Below, piece after piece: positions 26,852-35,562 of a stretch of DNA of 64,000 nucleotides. This stretch comes from Natronospira proteinivora (GTDB taxonomy: Bacteria; Pseudomonadota; Gammaproteobacteria; Natronospirales; Natronospiraceae): positions 124,001-188,000 of the forward strand of contig NZ_JALJYF010000001.1 in the NCBI RefSeq assembly GCF_024170465.1, written 5' to 3'. Numbering within the stretch: position 1 is the stretch's first letter; each line of letters starts with the position of its first letter. Both the position numbers and the translations under genes were made by a program. The notes beneath the pieces are model-generated. The model was not told the origin of the DNA, did no database searches, and saw only the letters and a list, made by a program, of their open reading frames with translations.

Positions 26852-27802
26852 CTAGGGTACGGGGGTGTCGTCAAGCAGGCGGCGGGTAATGGCCGCGATC
26901 TGGCCCCGGTGTTCGGGCAGGGCTTGCAGGCGGTGACTGGTGACCGCCGTGAACACGGCCTGTACGTCTTCCGGTTCTACTCCTCGGCGCCGATGCAGCA
27001 GCGCCCAGGCCTGGGCGGCCTGACGCAAGGCCAGGGCACCGCGCGGTGAGAGGCCGGTAATCAGTTCCGGCGCGTCTCGGCTGGCTTGTACCAGGGCCTG
27101 GAGGTAGTCCATCAGTGAGTCGGAGACATGAACGTTGCGGGTATGAACCCGCAGGGCCCCCAGATCGTCCGGTCGCAGGACCGGACTCAAGTCCGCCAAC
27201 AGTTCACGCCGCTCCCGCCCCATCAGCAAGGCTCGCTCGGCTCTCGGATCCGGGTATCCCAGGCTCAGGCGCATGAGAAAACGGTCCAGTTGAGATTCCG
27301 GCAGGGGGAATGTCCCGACCTGTTCCTGGGGGTTCTGGGTGGCGATGACGAAGAAGGGACGGGGAAGCGGTCTGGTTTCGGTCTCGGTGGTGACCTGATA
27401 CTCCTCCATCGCTTCCAGCAGCGCACTTTGCGTCTTGGGTGTGGCCCGGTTGACCTCATCCGCCAGAACCATCTGGGCAAAGATCGGACCCGGGCGAAAC
27501 TGCATATCCCCCCGGTGCCGGTCGAAAACCGAGGCGCCCAGAATGTCGGCCGGTAGCAGATCACTGGTAAACTGAATCCGCTGATAGCTCAGCCCCAAGC
27601 TGCGGGCCATGGCGTGGGCCAGGGTGGTCTTGCCCACGCCGGGGATGTCTTCAATCAGAAGATGCCCCCCGGCCAGAAGGCAGCTGAGGGCCATGCGAAT
27701 GGCCTGATCCTTGCCGAGGATGATGTCGTTGAGCTGCTTGAGCGCACGCTCCACACCATCTACGGCCACATCCACATCGTTTCGTGAGGCAATGTCATTC
27801 AT
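26852..27802 (-). CDS. MoxR family AAA+ ATPase
   Basis: AAA+ chaperone-like ATPase of the MoxR group. I chose the ATG at 27802 (316 residues, MNDIASRNDV); 41 further upstream codons are open but lie inside the divergent lipoprotein gene. Walker A is GVGKTT (residues 55-60), Walker B VLADEVNRA (D115, E116), sensor 1 ATQNPQEQ near residue 165 and the sensor 2 region GLSPRGALAL near residue 265. It heads the operon moxR-DUF58-tgpA. Its start codon shares the CATG at 27800-27803 with the start of the lipoprotein gene on the other strand. Confidence 0.93.
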   Translation of the reverse strand: MNDIASRNDVDVAVDGVERALKQLNDIILGKDQAIRMALSCLLAGGHLLIEDIPGVGKTTLAHAMARSLGLSYQRIQFTSDLLPADILGASVFDRHRGDMQFRPGPIFAQMVLADEVNRATPKTQSALLEAMEEYQVTTETETRPLPRPFFVIATQNPQEQVGTFPLPESQLDRFLMRLSLGYPDPRAERALLMGRERRELLADLSPVLRPDDLGALRVHTRNVHVSDSLMDYLQALVQASRDAPELITGLSPRGALALRQAAQAWALLHRRRGVEPEDVQAVFTAVTSHRLQALPEHRGQIAAITRRLLDDTPVP

Positions 27803-29327
27803 GTCCGCCAGATTAAGAGAAGGTCGTCTCTCTGTCCATGCTTGCTTTTCTTTGCTGATTGTTTTGGCCGCCTTGCTGGTGGGCTGCGATACCGGGACAG
27901 ACGTCGATGAGCAGGATGCAGCCACGCCTCAAGCCTCCCGGGATGAGCTTGTGGCCCAGCCCAGCGGGCTTCGTGTGGCGGCCTCCATTCCGGCGGAGGC
28001 CGAACAAGCGGAATTCCTTCGCCACCAGGAAGCCGCCCATCTTCTGGATGCTGCCCATGCCGTATTCATGCACGCGGCCCGCGCCCGTGACAGCGAAATG
28101 GGGCATGAGGCCTATCGGCCCGAGCTTCAGGAGGACTTTATGGAAGCCCGGGCCTGGCTCTGGCTACAGTTGGTGGAGGCTGTCCAGTCACGCCATGGCG
28201 ATGGCATCGCCATGCAGCCGGAATCCCGATGGGATGGCAATGACTGGGTGGCTGAAGGTGAGCCCCGTCCGGCGGATCTCGTCTGGGGTGTTTATCTCTA
28301 TCACATGCATCACCGGGAAGGCTGGTTTGAGGATGAGACCCTGCGGGACAGCATTACCCGTTACCCACTGGGTTTACTCACGGGGTTGTCTCGCCACGTT
28401 TACGATGGTTTCTATCACGACGGTCGTTTTCATGACGGCAGTGATGCCCAGGCAGTCAGTCTTGAGAGCATGATGGAAGGCCTGGCTGCTGCCCATGCCA
28501 TGGCCTATGCCTGGATTCGCTGGCAGAAGCCCGGCGGTGCAGAGGATATGGGGGGATTGGAACGTGAGCGTCTGGCCGGTTGGCTGGGACGGGATCCAGA
28601 TCAATTGCTGGAAAAGGCAAGGGCCATTTCCGAGGTGTTGGATGAAGCCTGGCAGGAAGACAGGGGGTATTACCATTTCGATTCCGATGAGATGTCACTG
28701 AAGACCCTGGGGTCCTTGATCCGTGGTCACAAGGGACTTTACGAAACCCTTTATATTTTTGGAGATGAATCCGATCGGGCGGTGGCCAGGACTCTGTTTG
28801 AACGTAGCGCTCGGATGCTCGAGGATGCGATCTCCCTGAGTGCCGATTGGGGCTTACCCAGTCGTTTCCGGCTGGGGGATGCGGGTCTGGAAGTGGCCAG
28901 CGAGGTGGTGGATGTGGCTGCCCACTGGAATCTCATCGCCCATATCAGCGGCGGCTTTTCATTCGACCGGGAACGGGAGGGAACCGCCCGTTTGATGAGC
29001 CGTCATCGATCGGAGTTCTCGCAACTGCTGGGACGGTGGATCGATGAGCAGATTCAGGGGGCGATGGATTATCAGATGCCGGACGGCATTCTGGTGAGCC
29101 GTCTGGATTTCGAGAGTGGAGACGTGCTGGATGCGGATCACGCGCTGCGAGCCATTAGCCGCTTTATGATCGGCGCCGGTGAAGGATATGGTTCAGGCGA
29201 TCATTTTGCGTCCCCGGCGGACTGGTCGGATGATCCGGACAAGGAGGCCGCCACCCGTCAGCTCTATCAGGTATTGCTCGATCACGGTCGTTTTGTGGAA
29301 GAGCGTCTGATTACAGGCGCACGCTGA
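27801..29327 (+). CDS. Large predicted lipoprotein of unknown function
   Basis: I do not recognise this 508-residue protein. From the ATG at 27801 (GAGG 11 nt upstream) a signal peptide ends in the lipobox LVGC with Cys29, followed by an Asp-rich linker. The rest is helical and acidic, rich in Trp, Tyr and His, with segments such as GVYLYHMHHREGWF (near 166) and GHKGLYETLYIFGDES (near 320). The pattern is reminiscent of an alpha/alpha-barrel, as in glycoside hydrolases, but I see no catalytic signature. It is divergent from moxR with no intergenic space, and converges on a serine hydrolase. A later start would lose the signal peptide. Confidence 0.75.
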   Translation: MSARLREGRLSVHACFSLLIVLAALLVGCDTGTDVDEQDAATPQASRDELVAQPSGLRVAASIPAEAEQAEFLRHQEAAHLLDAAHAVFMHAARARDSEMGHEAYRPELQEDFMEARAWLWLQLVEAVQSRHGDGIAMQPESRWDGNDWVAEGEPRPADLVWGVYLYHMHHREGWFEDETLRDSITRYPLGLLTGLSRHVYDGFYHDGRFHDGSDAQAVSLESMMEGLAAAHAMAYAWIRWQKPGGAEDMGGLERERLAGWLGRDPDQLLEKARAISEVLDEAWQEDRGYYHFDSDEMSLKTLGSLIRGHKGLYETLYIFGDESDRAVARTLFERSARMLEDAISLSADWGLPSRFRLGDAGLEVASEVVDVAAHWNLIAHISGGFSFDREREGTARLMSRHRSEFSQLLGRWIDEQIQGAMDYQMPDGILVSRLDFESGDVLDADHALRAISRFMIGAGEGYGSGDHFASPADWSDDPDKEAATRQLYQVLLDHGRFVEERLITGAR

Positions 29328-29348
29328 TACGATCTTCCACCAGGCAGA

Positions 29349-29384
29349 GCACCCGCAGGGCCCTGGCAAGGCGCCTGCGGGTGC
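29349..29384. terminator. Hairpin between convergent genes (possible terminator)
   Basis: A perfect 11-bp GC-rich stem (29349-29359 with 29374-29384) with a 14-nt loop lies between the stops of the lipoprotein and the serine hydrolase genes. No T-tract follows on either strand, so it may block read-through only weakly or act with Rho. Confidence 0.45.
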
Positions 29385-29398
29385 CGGGTAGGAATGAC

Positions 29399-30958
29399 TT
29401 ATTCAATCCGTTCAAAATGGACTGTTCTTTGGTAATCGGCGGGGTAGGTGCCGATCTGCAGTACATGCGGCCGGAGGGTAAAGGTCACCTTGAGTGTATC
29501 CACCTGACCGTCGCCGTCCAGGGTGAAGTGAGCAAAATTCTCCCGGCGGGCCGGGTTCCGCCAGTGATAGCGGAAGCGGTCATGGTGCCAGTGCTCCAGA
29601 TCGGCGATTTGCTCCTCGTCATCCCAGAAGCGTAATGCCAGGCGGCCATCCCCTGGGGAAAATACCTCCACTTCGCCGTAGAGATCATCCTGGTAGCGGC
29701 CCACAAATTCCTCCAGAGCCACCGAGGGGGTGGTATCTTCCTGGCGGGCATCATGGATGGCTTGGCGATTTTTCCGGGCCTCTTGCTTCTCGGCCTGGTA
29801 ATCATCCAGATACTGTTGATGCCAGTCTTTTTCCTCCAGCCCGGCCACTCGATCGATCACCGTGTTGGCCAGGGCCATGCGGAAATGATTGAACAGGTTG
29901 CTAACCACCACCACGCCCAGGTCCAGCTCCGGGACCAGGACCAGCTGGGTATTCATGCCGTCGGTGGCGCCGCCATGACGGGCGATGCTCATGCCGCGAT
30001 ACTGAGCCAGTCCCCAGCCCAGGCCGTAGGCTTCGACGGGAGACTGATGATCGTCCCGACCGGTGGCGATCTGGGCTTGATGCATTTCGGCCATGGTCTC
30101 GGCACTGATCAGACGCTGCTCTCCATGCACGCCGGGCTCGCCCAGTTGCAGCCGCATCCATTGGGCCATGTCATGAACACTGCTGTTCACCGATGCTGAG
30201 GGACCCACATTGTCGAAGTTTCGGCGGGGAATCCGCTCCACCTCGCCATGAATCTCCTGATGGGGCCAGGCGACATTATTGTCGCCTTCCAGATGACGGA
30301 TGCTGGTGTTGCTGCGATCCATGCCCAGGGGCTCAAACAGGCGCTCGGCCAGAAAATCATCCCAGCTTTGTCCGGTGATGGCGGGGATGAGTTCTCCAGC
30401 GACTGAATACATTACATTGGAATAGACATAACTAGAACGGAAAGGTTGCTCGAAGTCGTGATAGCGCATCTGATGAATGATTTTTCCCCGGGGACTGGCA
30501 TTCATGAACTGCAGGCGATTGCCCGTCATCCGGCCCACGCCTACGCGATGGGTGAGCAGGTCACGAACCCGGACTTCATGGGTGACCCAGGGATCCGAGA
30601 GGCGAAACTCGGGCATGTGATCCACGACCCGGTCGTCCCAGTCCAGCTTGCCTTCGTCCACCAGCATGCCCAGGGCAGCGACCGTCATGGCCTTGGTGGT
30701 GGAGGCGACACCAAACAGGGTATGGGCATCCACCCTTGAGGCTTCATCCATGTCCAGGCGTCCGAAGCCCTTTTGGTAGATGATTTCATCTTCATGGACC
30801 ACGGCAATGGCCAGGCCGGGAATCTCCCAGTCCGCCATGCCCTTCTTGATCCATTCATCCAGATCCCCCAAGGGCGATTCGGACGGTTCGGCGAGTGAAA
30901 GACTTGGCAGGAGCAGGCTGAGGAGGAGCCCTGTCAGGGCAAAGCGTCGAAACGGCAT
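29399..30958 (-). CDS. Serine hydrolase, beta-lactamase/esterase class C family
   Basis: Secreted serine hydrolase of the class C beta-lactamase/DD-peptidase/esterase fold. I chose the ATG at 30958 (519 residues, signal peptide MPFRRFALTGLLLSLLL with cleavage near SLAE); the open frame upstream covers the divergent rhomboid gene and is not coding-like. The nucleophile motif STTK is at 86-89, YSN at 179-181, and RHGG stands in the place of KTG near residue 335. A beta-rich C-terminal domain (about 410-519) resembles DUF3471. Substrate unknown: peptidase, esterase or lactamase. Divergent from the rhomboid gene. Confidence 0.9.
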   Translation of the reverse strand: MPFRRFALTGLLLSLLLPSLSLAEPSESPLGDLDEWIKKGMADWEIPGLAIAVVHEDEIIYQKGFGRLDMDEASRVDAHTLFGVASTTKAMTVAALGMLVDEGKLDWDDRVVDHMPEFRLSDPWVTHEVRVRDLLTHRVGVGRMTGNRLQFMNASPRGKIIHQMRYHDFEQPFRSSYVYSNVMYSVAGELIPAITGQSWDDFLAERLFEPLGMDRSNTSIRHLEGDNNVAWPHQEIHGEVERIPRRNFDNVGPSASVNSSVHDMAQWMRLQLGEPGVHGEQRLISAETMAEMHQAQIATGRDDHQSPVEAYGLGWGLAQYRGMSIARHGGATDGMNTQLVLVPELDLGVVVVSNLFNHFRMALANTVIDRVAGLEEKDWHQQYLDDYQAEKQEARKNRQAIHDARQEDTTPSVALEEFVGRYQDDLYGEVEVFSPGDGRLALRFWDDEEQIADLEHWHHDRFRYHWRNPARRENFAHFTLDGDGQVDTLKVTFTLRPHVLQIGTYPADYQRTVHFERIE

Positions 30959-31084
30959 GTTGTGGCTCCATTGCGTTTCAGGGAAATCTGGAAAGTCTAC
31001 ATGATTGCCCAAATCCGGCTTGCAGGCAAAACCCCATCGGGATAGCGTAGTCACCCGTAAACCCGATTCTTCAGGTGAGAGCCC

Positions 31085-31720
31085 ATGGCAAGCACCCCCA
31101 GACCCTGGTCCAATTTCCCACCGGTGGTCACCGGTCTGATGGCCAGCGCCATCATCGTCTTCCTGATGCAGGAGATGAATTGGGAATTCATGCTGACCCA
31201 TTTTGCCCTTTGGCCGGTGTCGGATGCGCGGGCTCCGGATTTCGCCATCTGGCAGTTGGTCAGCTCGGCCTTTTTGCACGGCGGCTACTTCCATCTTTTT
31301 GTGAACATGCTTGCCCTGTGGATGTTCGGGGTTCAGATCGAGAATCTCTGGGGCTCGGGGCGTTTTCTTTTTTACTATTTTTTCTGTGTAGTCGGTGCGT
31401 CCCTGGTGCAGTTGCTGGTAGCCACTGCGGCGGCCATGGAAGGTACGATTTATCCCACGGTGGGGGCTTCGGGCGGTGTCTTCGGGATTCTGCTGGCTTT
31501 CGGTCTGCTGTTCCCCAATCAGCGGGTGGTGCTGCTGATTCCGCCCATCCCCATGAAGGCCAAGTGGTTCGTGGTGCTGTTTGGTGCCTTCTCCCTGTTT
31601 GCGGGTTTCACCGGTACCCTGGGCAATATTGCGCATTTTGCCCATCTGGGTGGAATGGTGTTTGGCCTGATCCTGATGATCTGGTGGGGCTGGCGGCCGG
31701 GTCGCCCTTCACGCTGGTGA
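31085..31720 (+). CDS. Rhomboid family intramembrane serine protease
   Basis: Six-helix intramembrane protease. The 211-residue protein has HLFVN near residues 70-74 (oxyanion region), the catalytic Ser in GASGGVFG (S129) and the catalytic His in HFAHLGG (H187). AGGTGAG lies upstream of the ATG. The stop at 31720 is directly next to the stop of the convergent GGDEF-EAL gene (31721), with no room for a terminator between them. Substrates cannot be predicted. Confidence 0.93.
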   Translation: MASTPRPWSNFPPVVTGLMASAIIVFLMQEMNWEFMLTHFALWPVSDARAPDFAIWQLVSSAFLHGGYFHLFVNMLALWMFGVQIENLWGSGRFLFYYFFCVVGASLVQLLVATAAAMEGTIYPTVGASGGVFGILLAFGLLFPNQRVVLLIPPIPMKAKWFVVLFGAFSLFAGFTGTLGNIAHFAHLGGMVFGLILMIWWGWRPGRPSRW

Positions 31721-34700
31721 TTATTGACCTGAACTCGCCTGTCCGGGAAGATTCGGGGGCGGGTCCAGTTCATGCAATGGTTGGGGTTTGTGCAGAGCAA
31801 AACCCTGGGCCATATCCACGCCCATTTCCTGTAGTACGCGCAGGATGTTTTCGTCCTCCACAAATTCCGCCACGGTGACAAGCCGCATGGCTCGGCCCAC
31901 GTCGTGCATGGCGCGCACCATGCTGTGGCTAACCTGGTCGTCGGTAATATGCCGGACAAAGCTGCCATCGATCTTCAGGGCATCCAGCTCGATTTGACGT
32001 AGATAGGCGAAAGACGACAAACCACTGCCAAAATCATCCAGCCCAACCCGGCATCCCAACGTTCTCAAGCGTTTGAACATCATCTGGGCTTCATCAAAGT
32101 TGGTAATGGCTGCTGTTTCGGTGAGCTCGAAGCAGAACTGGCTCGGGTCGACATCGTATTCCGCGAAGCGGCCTTCAATGAAAGTCGTCAATCCACCGCC
32201 ATCCATGGAAGAGCCGGAGAGATTGATGGAGCAGCGCTGGGGGCGTACGGCATCGGGCATGTGGGCGGCCATGGCCACCACCTTGTCGATCACGTGACGG
32301 TCGATACGGCCCATTAAGTTGTATCGTTCGGCCGCCGGAATGAATTCTGCCGGTAACACCATCTCTCCATTTTCATCACGCAGCCGAAGTAGTATCTCCA
32401 ATGTGGGCGGGCGGGCGGTTTCCGGATTGATGGAAATAATCCATTGGCCGTAGAGCTCAAATCGATTTTCGGTCAAAGCCCGGTCCAGGCGGGGGACCCA
32501 GCCCATTTCTCCATGGCGGGCCTGGATATGAACATTGTCACGCTGATAGACCTGAACGCGGTTACGGCCTAGATCCTTGGCCGCATAACAGGCCAGGTCG
32601 GCCTGTGCCAGAAGATCGCTACGATCGACGATGGCCTCTCGGGTATGAGTGATACCGATACTGGCGCCCACGGAAAAGACTCGCCCTTCCCAAGTGAACT
32701 GGAAATGCCGGACTGTCTCCAATAATGTCTCGGCAATGTCCATGCTGCGTTCCAGGGGGCAGTCCGCCAGTAAGAGGCCAAATTCATCTCCGCCCAGTCG
32801 GGCAAGCATATCGGTCTTTCTAAGCCGTGCGTTCATGTTTTTTGAGAGTTGCCGAAGCAACTCATCACCTGCCATGTGGCCACAGGTGTCGTTGATCACC
32901 TTGAACTGATCCAGGTCCATGTAGATCAGGGTATGGACGCGACCGCCTTCCGGCGGTTGGGCCAGCATGTGGCGCAGATGGTCATCGAAGGCCCGGCGGT
33001 TGAGCATGCCGGTCAGGGAATCGTGTCGGGCCTCCCAACTCAGATTTGCCTGGGCCTGGTTGCGGTCCAGTTCCAGGGAGATGCGCGAGGAAAATACATC
33101 CAGAATGGGCTCCACCCGGGAAGCGCGCACCCGGGACAGGGGTTTGGCGTCCAGGGCAATTAGGTAGCCCCAGGTACTGTCATCCGCCAGCCGGATCACA
33201 CTGGCAAACAGGCTGCGGGCGTCCATGGCCTCCACCAGTGGGTCCCTGGGGAACTGTTCATTGGCCCCTTGACGAAGGACCAGCCGCCCCTGTCGGTGGA
33301 GTTCACGAAGCAGGGTGTTCGGCAGGGGAGGTTCACGTCGACTGCCCCGGTCATCGTGATAGGCGCGCAATCGGTGGCGTTCTTCGCCGGTCTCCTGAAT
33401 CAACAGAGACAGCTGCATCCCCAGGGCTCGACAGAGATTACGGGTGGTCAGCTGGAAGAACTCCAGCTCCGTTTCCCGCCCCGTGAGCAGGGCCAGGGTA
33501 CGAAGGGCCTCTTCCAGGCGTTTGCGTTCGGTGATGTCCCGGTCAATGCCCCGGTAACCCCGGAATTTGCCGTCTTCGTCAAAGATGGGGGTGCCGCTGG
33601 TTTCCAGGACTACTTCATGTCCTTCCTTGTGGACATTACGGTTCTCCAGCAGATGGAACGGTTCGCGGGATTCAATAATGCTGTGGTAGATATCGGTGAG
33701 CCGATCCTGCTCCCGGGGGGTCATGGGATCATAGGGGCGCATGCCCATGACTTCTTCCGGCTTGTAGCCCATGATTTCCTCGACCTGAGGGCTGGAGTAA
33801 ACGTTATAGCCGTCCTCATCCATCTCCCAGACATAATCCGTGGTGGACTCGATCAGGCTTCGAAAACGGGATTCACTCTCCCGCAGTTTTCTCTGAGCAC
33901 GCTCGCCCTTTTGCATTTCCCGCCAGAGCAGCCAGAGGCCGAATATCAGCAGCAGGGAAATCCCGGCACCCATCAACAGGTGTCCGATTACCGTGGTCCG
34001 CCATTCGCCCAGCACGGCATGGGTATCCACCGTCACCACCTGGCTCAAGGGGAAATCCCCCACCGGACGGTGAATCACGAAGTAGTCATCGCTGAATGCG
34101 GCCTTCCTGGAACGCCCGGCTTCTTGTAGTTGTCCATCGCTTTCAAATTTGGCGAGTAGCCCATCCGGTAGCTCACCCACCGATGTGACAATGGCCCCCC
34201 GGTGATCCACCAGGGCGATGGTGGCCGGCAGGGACTGACTGGCCTGCTGGAACAGGGAACGATAGTGATTGGGATCGAGAATGGCGGCGATGACACCGAG
34301 AAATCGGCCTTGTTCATCGGTCAGCGCTCGACTGGCGGCCGAGAACGACATGCCGCTGGTTTGGGCCTCGGCGGGTTGTCCCAGAAAGAGTCCGTCATCC
34401 GGCATGAGGCGGTGGGTGTGGAAATAATCCCGGTCCGCCAGGTTGGATTCCAGGTTGGCCGGACCTACGGCCGAATTGACCCAGCGGCCCGTGGAATTGA
34501 TGACAATCAGGTTGGCGACCACCGGCCCCTGAACCGCCTCGTTCAGGATGTCGCTAATGTCTGAATGCTCCAGCGCGATGGGCCCATGGGCGTCGCTGAC
34601 TTGTTTGGACAGGTTGTCCAGAAGGGCGCTGATGGAGTCCAAGGAGCGATTCGTGTACTGGGTCAGTCCAACGGTGATCAGGTCGGCTGACTCCATGGCA

Positions 34701-34840
34701 TTGTTCAAAGTTGCCGAACGTTGCCGATACAGGTCGCCCGCCAATAGAGCATTGATCGTAAGGATCGCAATAATGCCGAAGGCAATCAGCCCCTTACGCA
34801 GTTCTCCCGTTGGCGCCGGCGCCTCAGTCATAATGATCAT
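31721..34840 (-). CDS. Membrane sensor GGDEF-EAL protein with PAS and GAF domains
   Basis: A 1039-residue cyclic-di-GMP enzyme. Layout: membrane helix (about 16-36), periplasmic Cache-like sensor (45-275), second helix (284-306), PAS (322-440), GAF-like (450-595), GGDEF (605-765) and EAL (785-1025). The GGDEF site is intact (683-687) with an RxxD inhibitory site five residues upstream (R674-D677), so synthesis with product inhibition is likely. In EAL the signature is EILLRL (E815). Metal and catalytic residues in LTE, DDFGSG, LKID and AEFVE look kept, though AEG is AEF and GYSS is GLSS, so phosphodiesterase activity is uncertain. GGAG lies upstream of the start. Confidence 0.94.
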   Translation of the reverse strand: MIIMTEAPAPTGELRKGLIAFGIIAILTINALLAGDLYRQRSATLNNAMESADLITVGLTQYTNRSLDSISALLDNLSKQVSDAHGPIALEHSDISDILNEAVQGPVVANLIVINSTGRWVNSAVGPANLESNLADRDYFHTHRLMPDDGLFLGQPAEAQTSGMSFSAASRALTDEQGRFLGVIAAILDPNHYRSLFQQASQSLPATIALVDHRGAIVTSVGELPDGLLAKFESDGQLQEAGRSRKAAFSDDYFVIHRPVGDFPLSQVVTVDTHAVLGEWRTTVIGHLLMGAGISLLLIFGLWLLWREMQKGERAQRKLRESESRFRSLIESTTDYVWEMDEDGYNVYSSPQVEEIMGYKPEEVMGMRPYDPMTPREQDRLTDIYHSIIESREPFHLLENRNVHKEGHEVVLETSGTPIFDEDGKFRGYRGIDRDITERKRLEEALRTLALLTGRETELEFFQLTTRNLCRALGMQLSLLIQETGEERHRLRAYHDDRGSRREPPLPNTLLRELHRQGRLVLRQGANEQFPRDPLVEAMDARSLFASVIRLADDSTWGYLIALDAKPLSRVRASRVEPILDVFSSRISLELDRNQAQANLSWEARHDSLTGMLNRRAFDDHLRHMLAQPPEGGRVHTLIYMDLDQFKVINDTCGHMAGDELLRQLSKNMNARLRKTDMLARLGGDEFGLLLADCPLERSMDIAETLLETVRHFQFTWEGRVFSVGASIGITHTREAIVDRSDLLAQADLACYAAKDLGRNRVQVYQRDNVHIQARHGEMGWVPRLDRALTENRFELYGQWIISINPETARPPTLEILLRLRDENGEMVLPAEFIPAAERYNLMGRIDRHVIDKVVAMAAHMPDAVRPQRCSINLSGSSMDGGGLTTFIEGRFAEYDVDPSQFCFELTETAAITNFDEAQMMFKRLRTLGCRVGLDDFGSGLSSFAYLRQIELDALKIDGSFVRHITDDQVSHSMVRAMHDVGRAMRLVTVAEFVEDENILRVLQEMGVDMAQGFALHKPQPLHELDPPPNLPGQASSGQ

Positions 34841-34989
34841 TTCTCATCTCCCCAGCCGATCATTCTTGACGGGGAGGCGGCTGCTTTGCAAGCGCTGTCG
34901 CCGGTGTACGGGGTGCGATTGCAGTTTATTGCCTTATCGGGATAAAGGGTGTGATTGCTTGGTCAAAGCCGGATAGGGAGGTGGTGACC

Positions 34990-35562
34990 ATGAAGCGCCT
35001 GTTCTGTCTGCTGGTCTTCTGCCTGGGAAGCGGCCCGCTGTCAGCCGGTGATTGGTCTGTGGGAGCCTATTGGGCCAAAAACAGCCCCGATCGCCTGATT
35101 GATATTCTGCGCAGCCTTGATCCCGAGATGCGCGCTTCCTATCTGAATGCCTTGGTCCTGAACAGGCAGTGGCACGAAGGGGATTGGCTGCGCTGGGAGT
35201 GGGAAGCCCAGCTGGTACGCCACCACGGCATGCAGAACCATTGGGAAAGCAATGCCGTGTTGGTGGCCCGATGGATGCATTTTCCCTGGGATCAATGGGT
35301 GGATACCCGCTTTGCCCTTGGGCAGGGCCTGTCCTATGCCGTTGAGGTGCCGCCCCTGGAGCCCCGTTCGGACCCGGAAGACGGGGAGTCCGCCCGATGG
35401 CTTAACTACCTGCTGTTGGAGTTGGAGCTGGCCCCGCCCCGGCCTGAAGCCCGGTGGAGCAGCTTCATCCGGGTCCATCACCGCTCCGGTGTATTCGGCA
35501 CCTTCAGTGGCGTGGAGGGGGGCTCCAATTTCATCGGTCTGGGCTTGCGTTACCGATTTTAG
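34990..35562 (+). CDS. Outer-membrane beta-barrel protein, PagL-like (lipid A deacylase-like)
   Basis: From the ATG at 34990 (GGGAGGTGG upstream) the protein has 190 residues, a signal peptide (cleavage near LSAG) and a beta-rich body ending in Phe (GLRYRF), typical of outer-membrane barrels. The C-terminal segment VHHRSGVFGTFSGVEGGSN contains H164-x-S166 and E176. PagL, which removes the 3-acyl chain of lipid A, uses H-x-S and a Glu about 12-14 residues later at the same place near the C-terminus. Assignment as an acyloxyacyl hydrolase-like protein is inference. It overlaps the end of the convergent glycosyltransferase gene by 32 bp. Confidence 0.65.
   Translation: MKRLFCLLVFCLGSGPLSAGDWSVGAYWAKNSPDRLIDILRSLDPEMRASYLNALVLNRQWHEGDWLRWEWEAQLVRHHGMQNHWESNAVLVARWMHFPWDQWVDTRFALGQGLSYAVEVPPLEPRSDPEDGESARWLNYLLLELELAPPRPEARWSSFIRVHHRSGVFGTFSGVEGGSNFIGLGLRYRF

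Noticed and set aside
30959-31645. 229-codon upstream extension of the serine hydrolase frame
   Set aside because: It overlaps the divergent rhomboid gene and would bury the signal peptide that begins at 30958.
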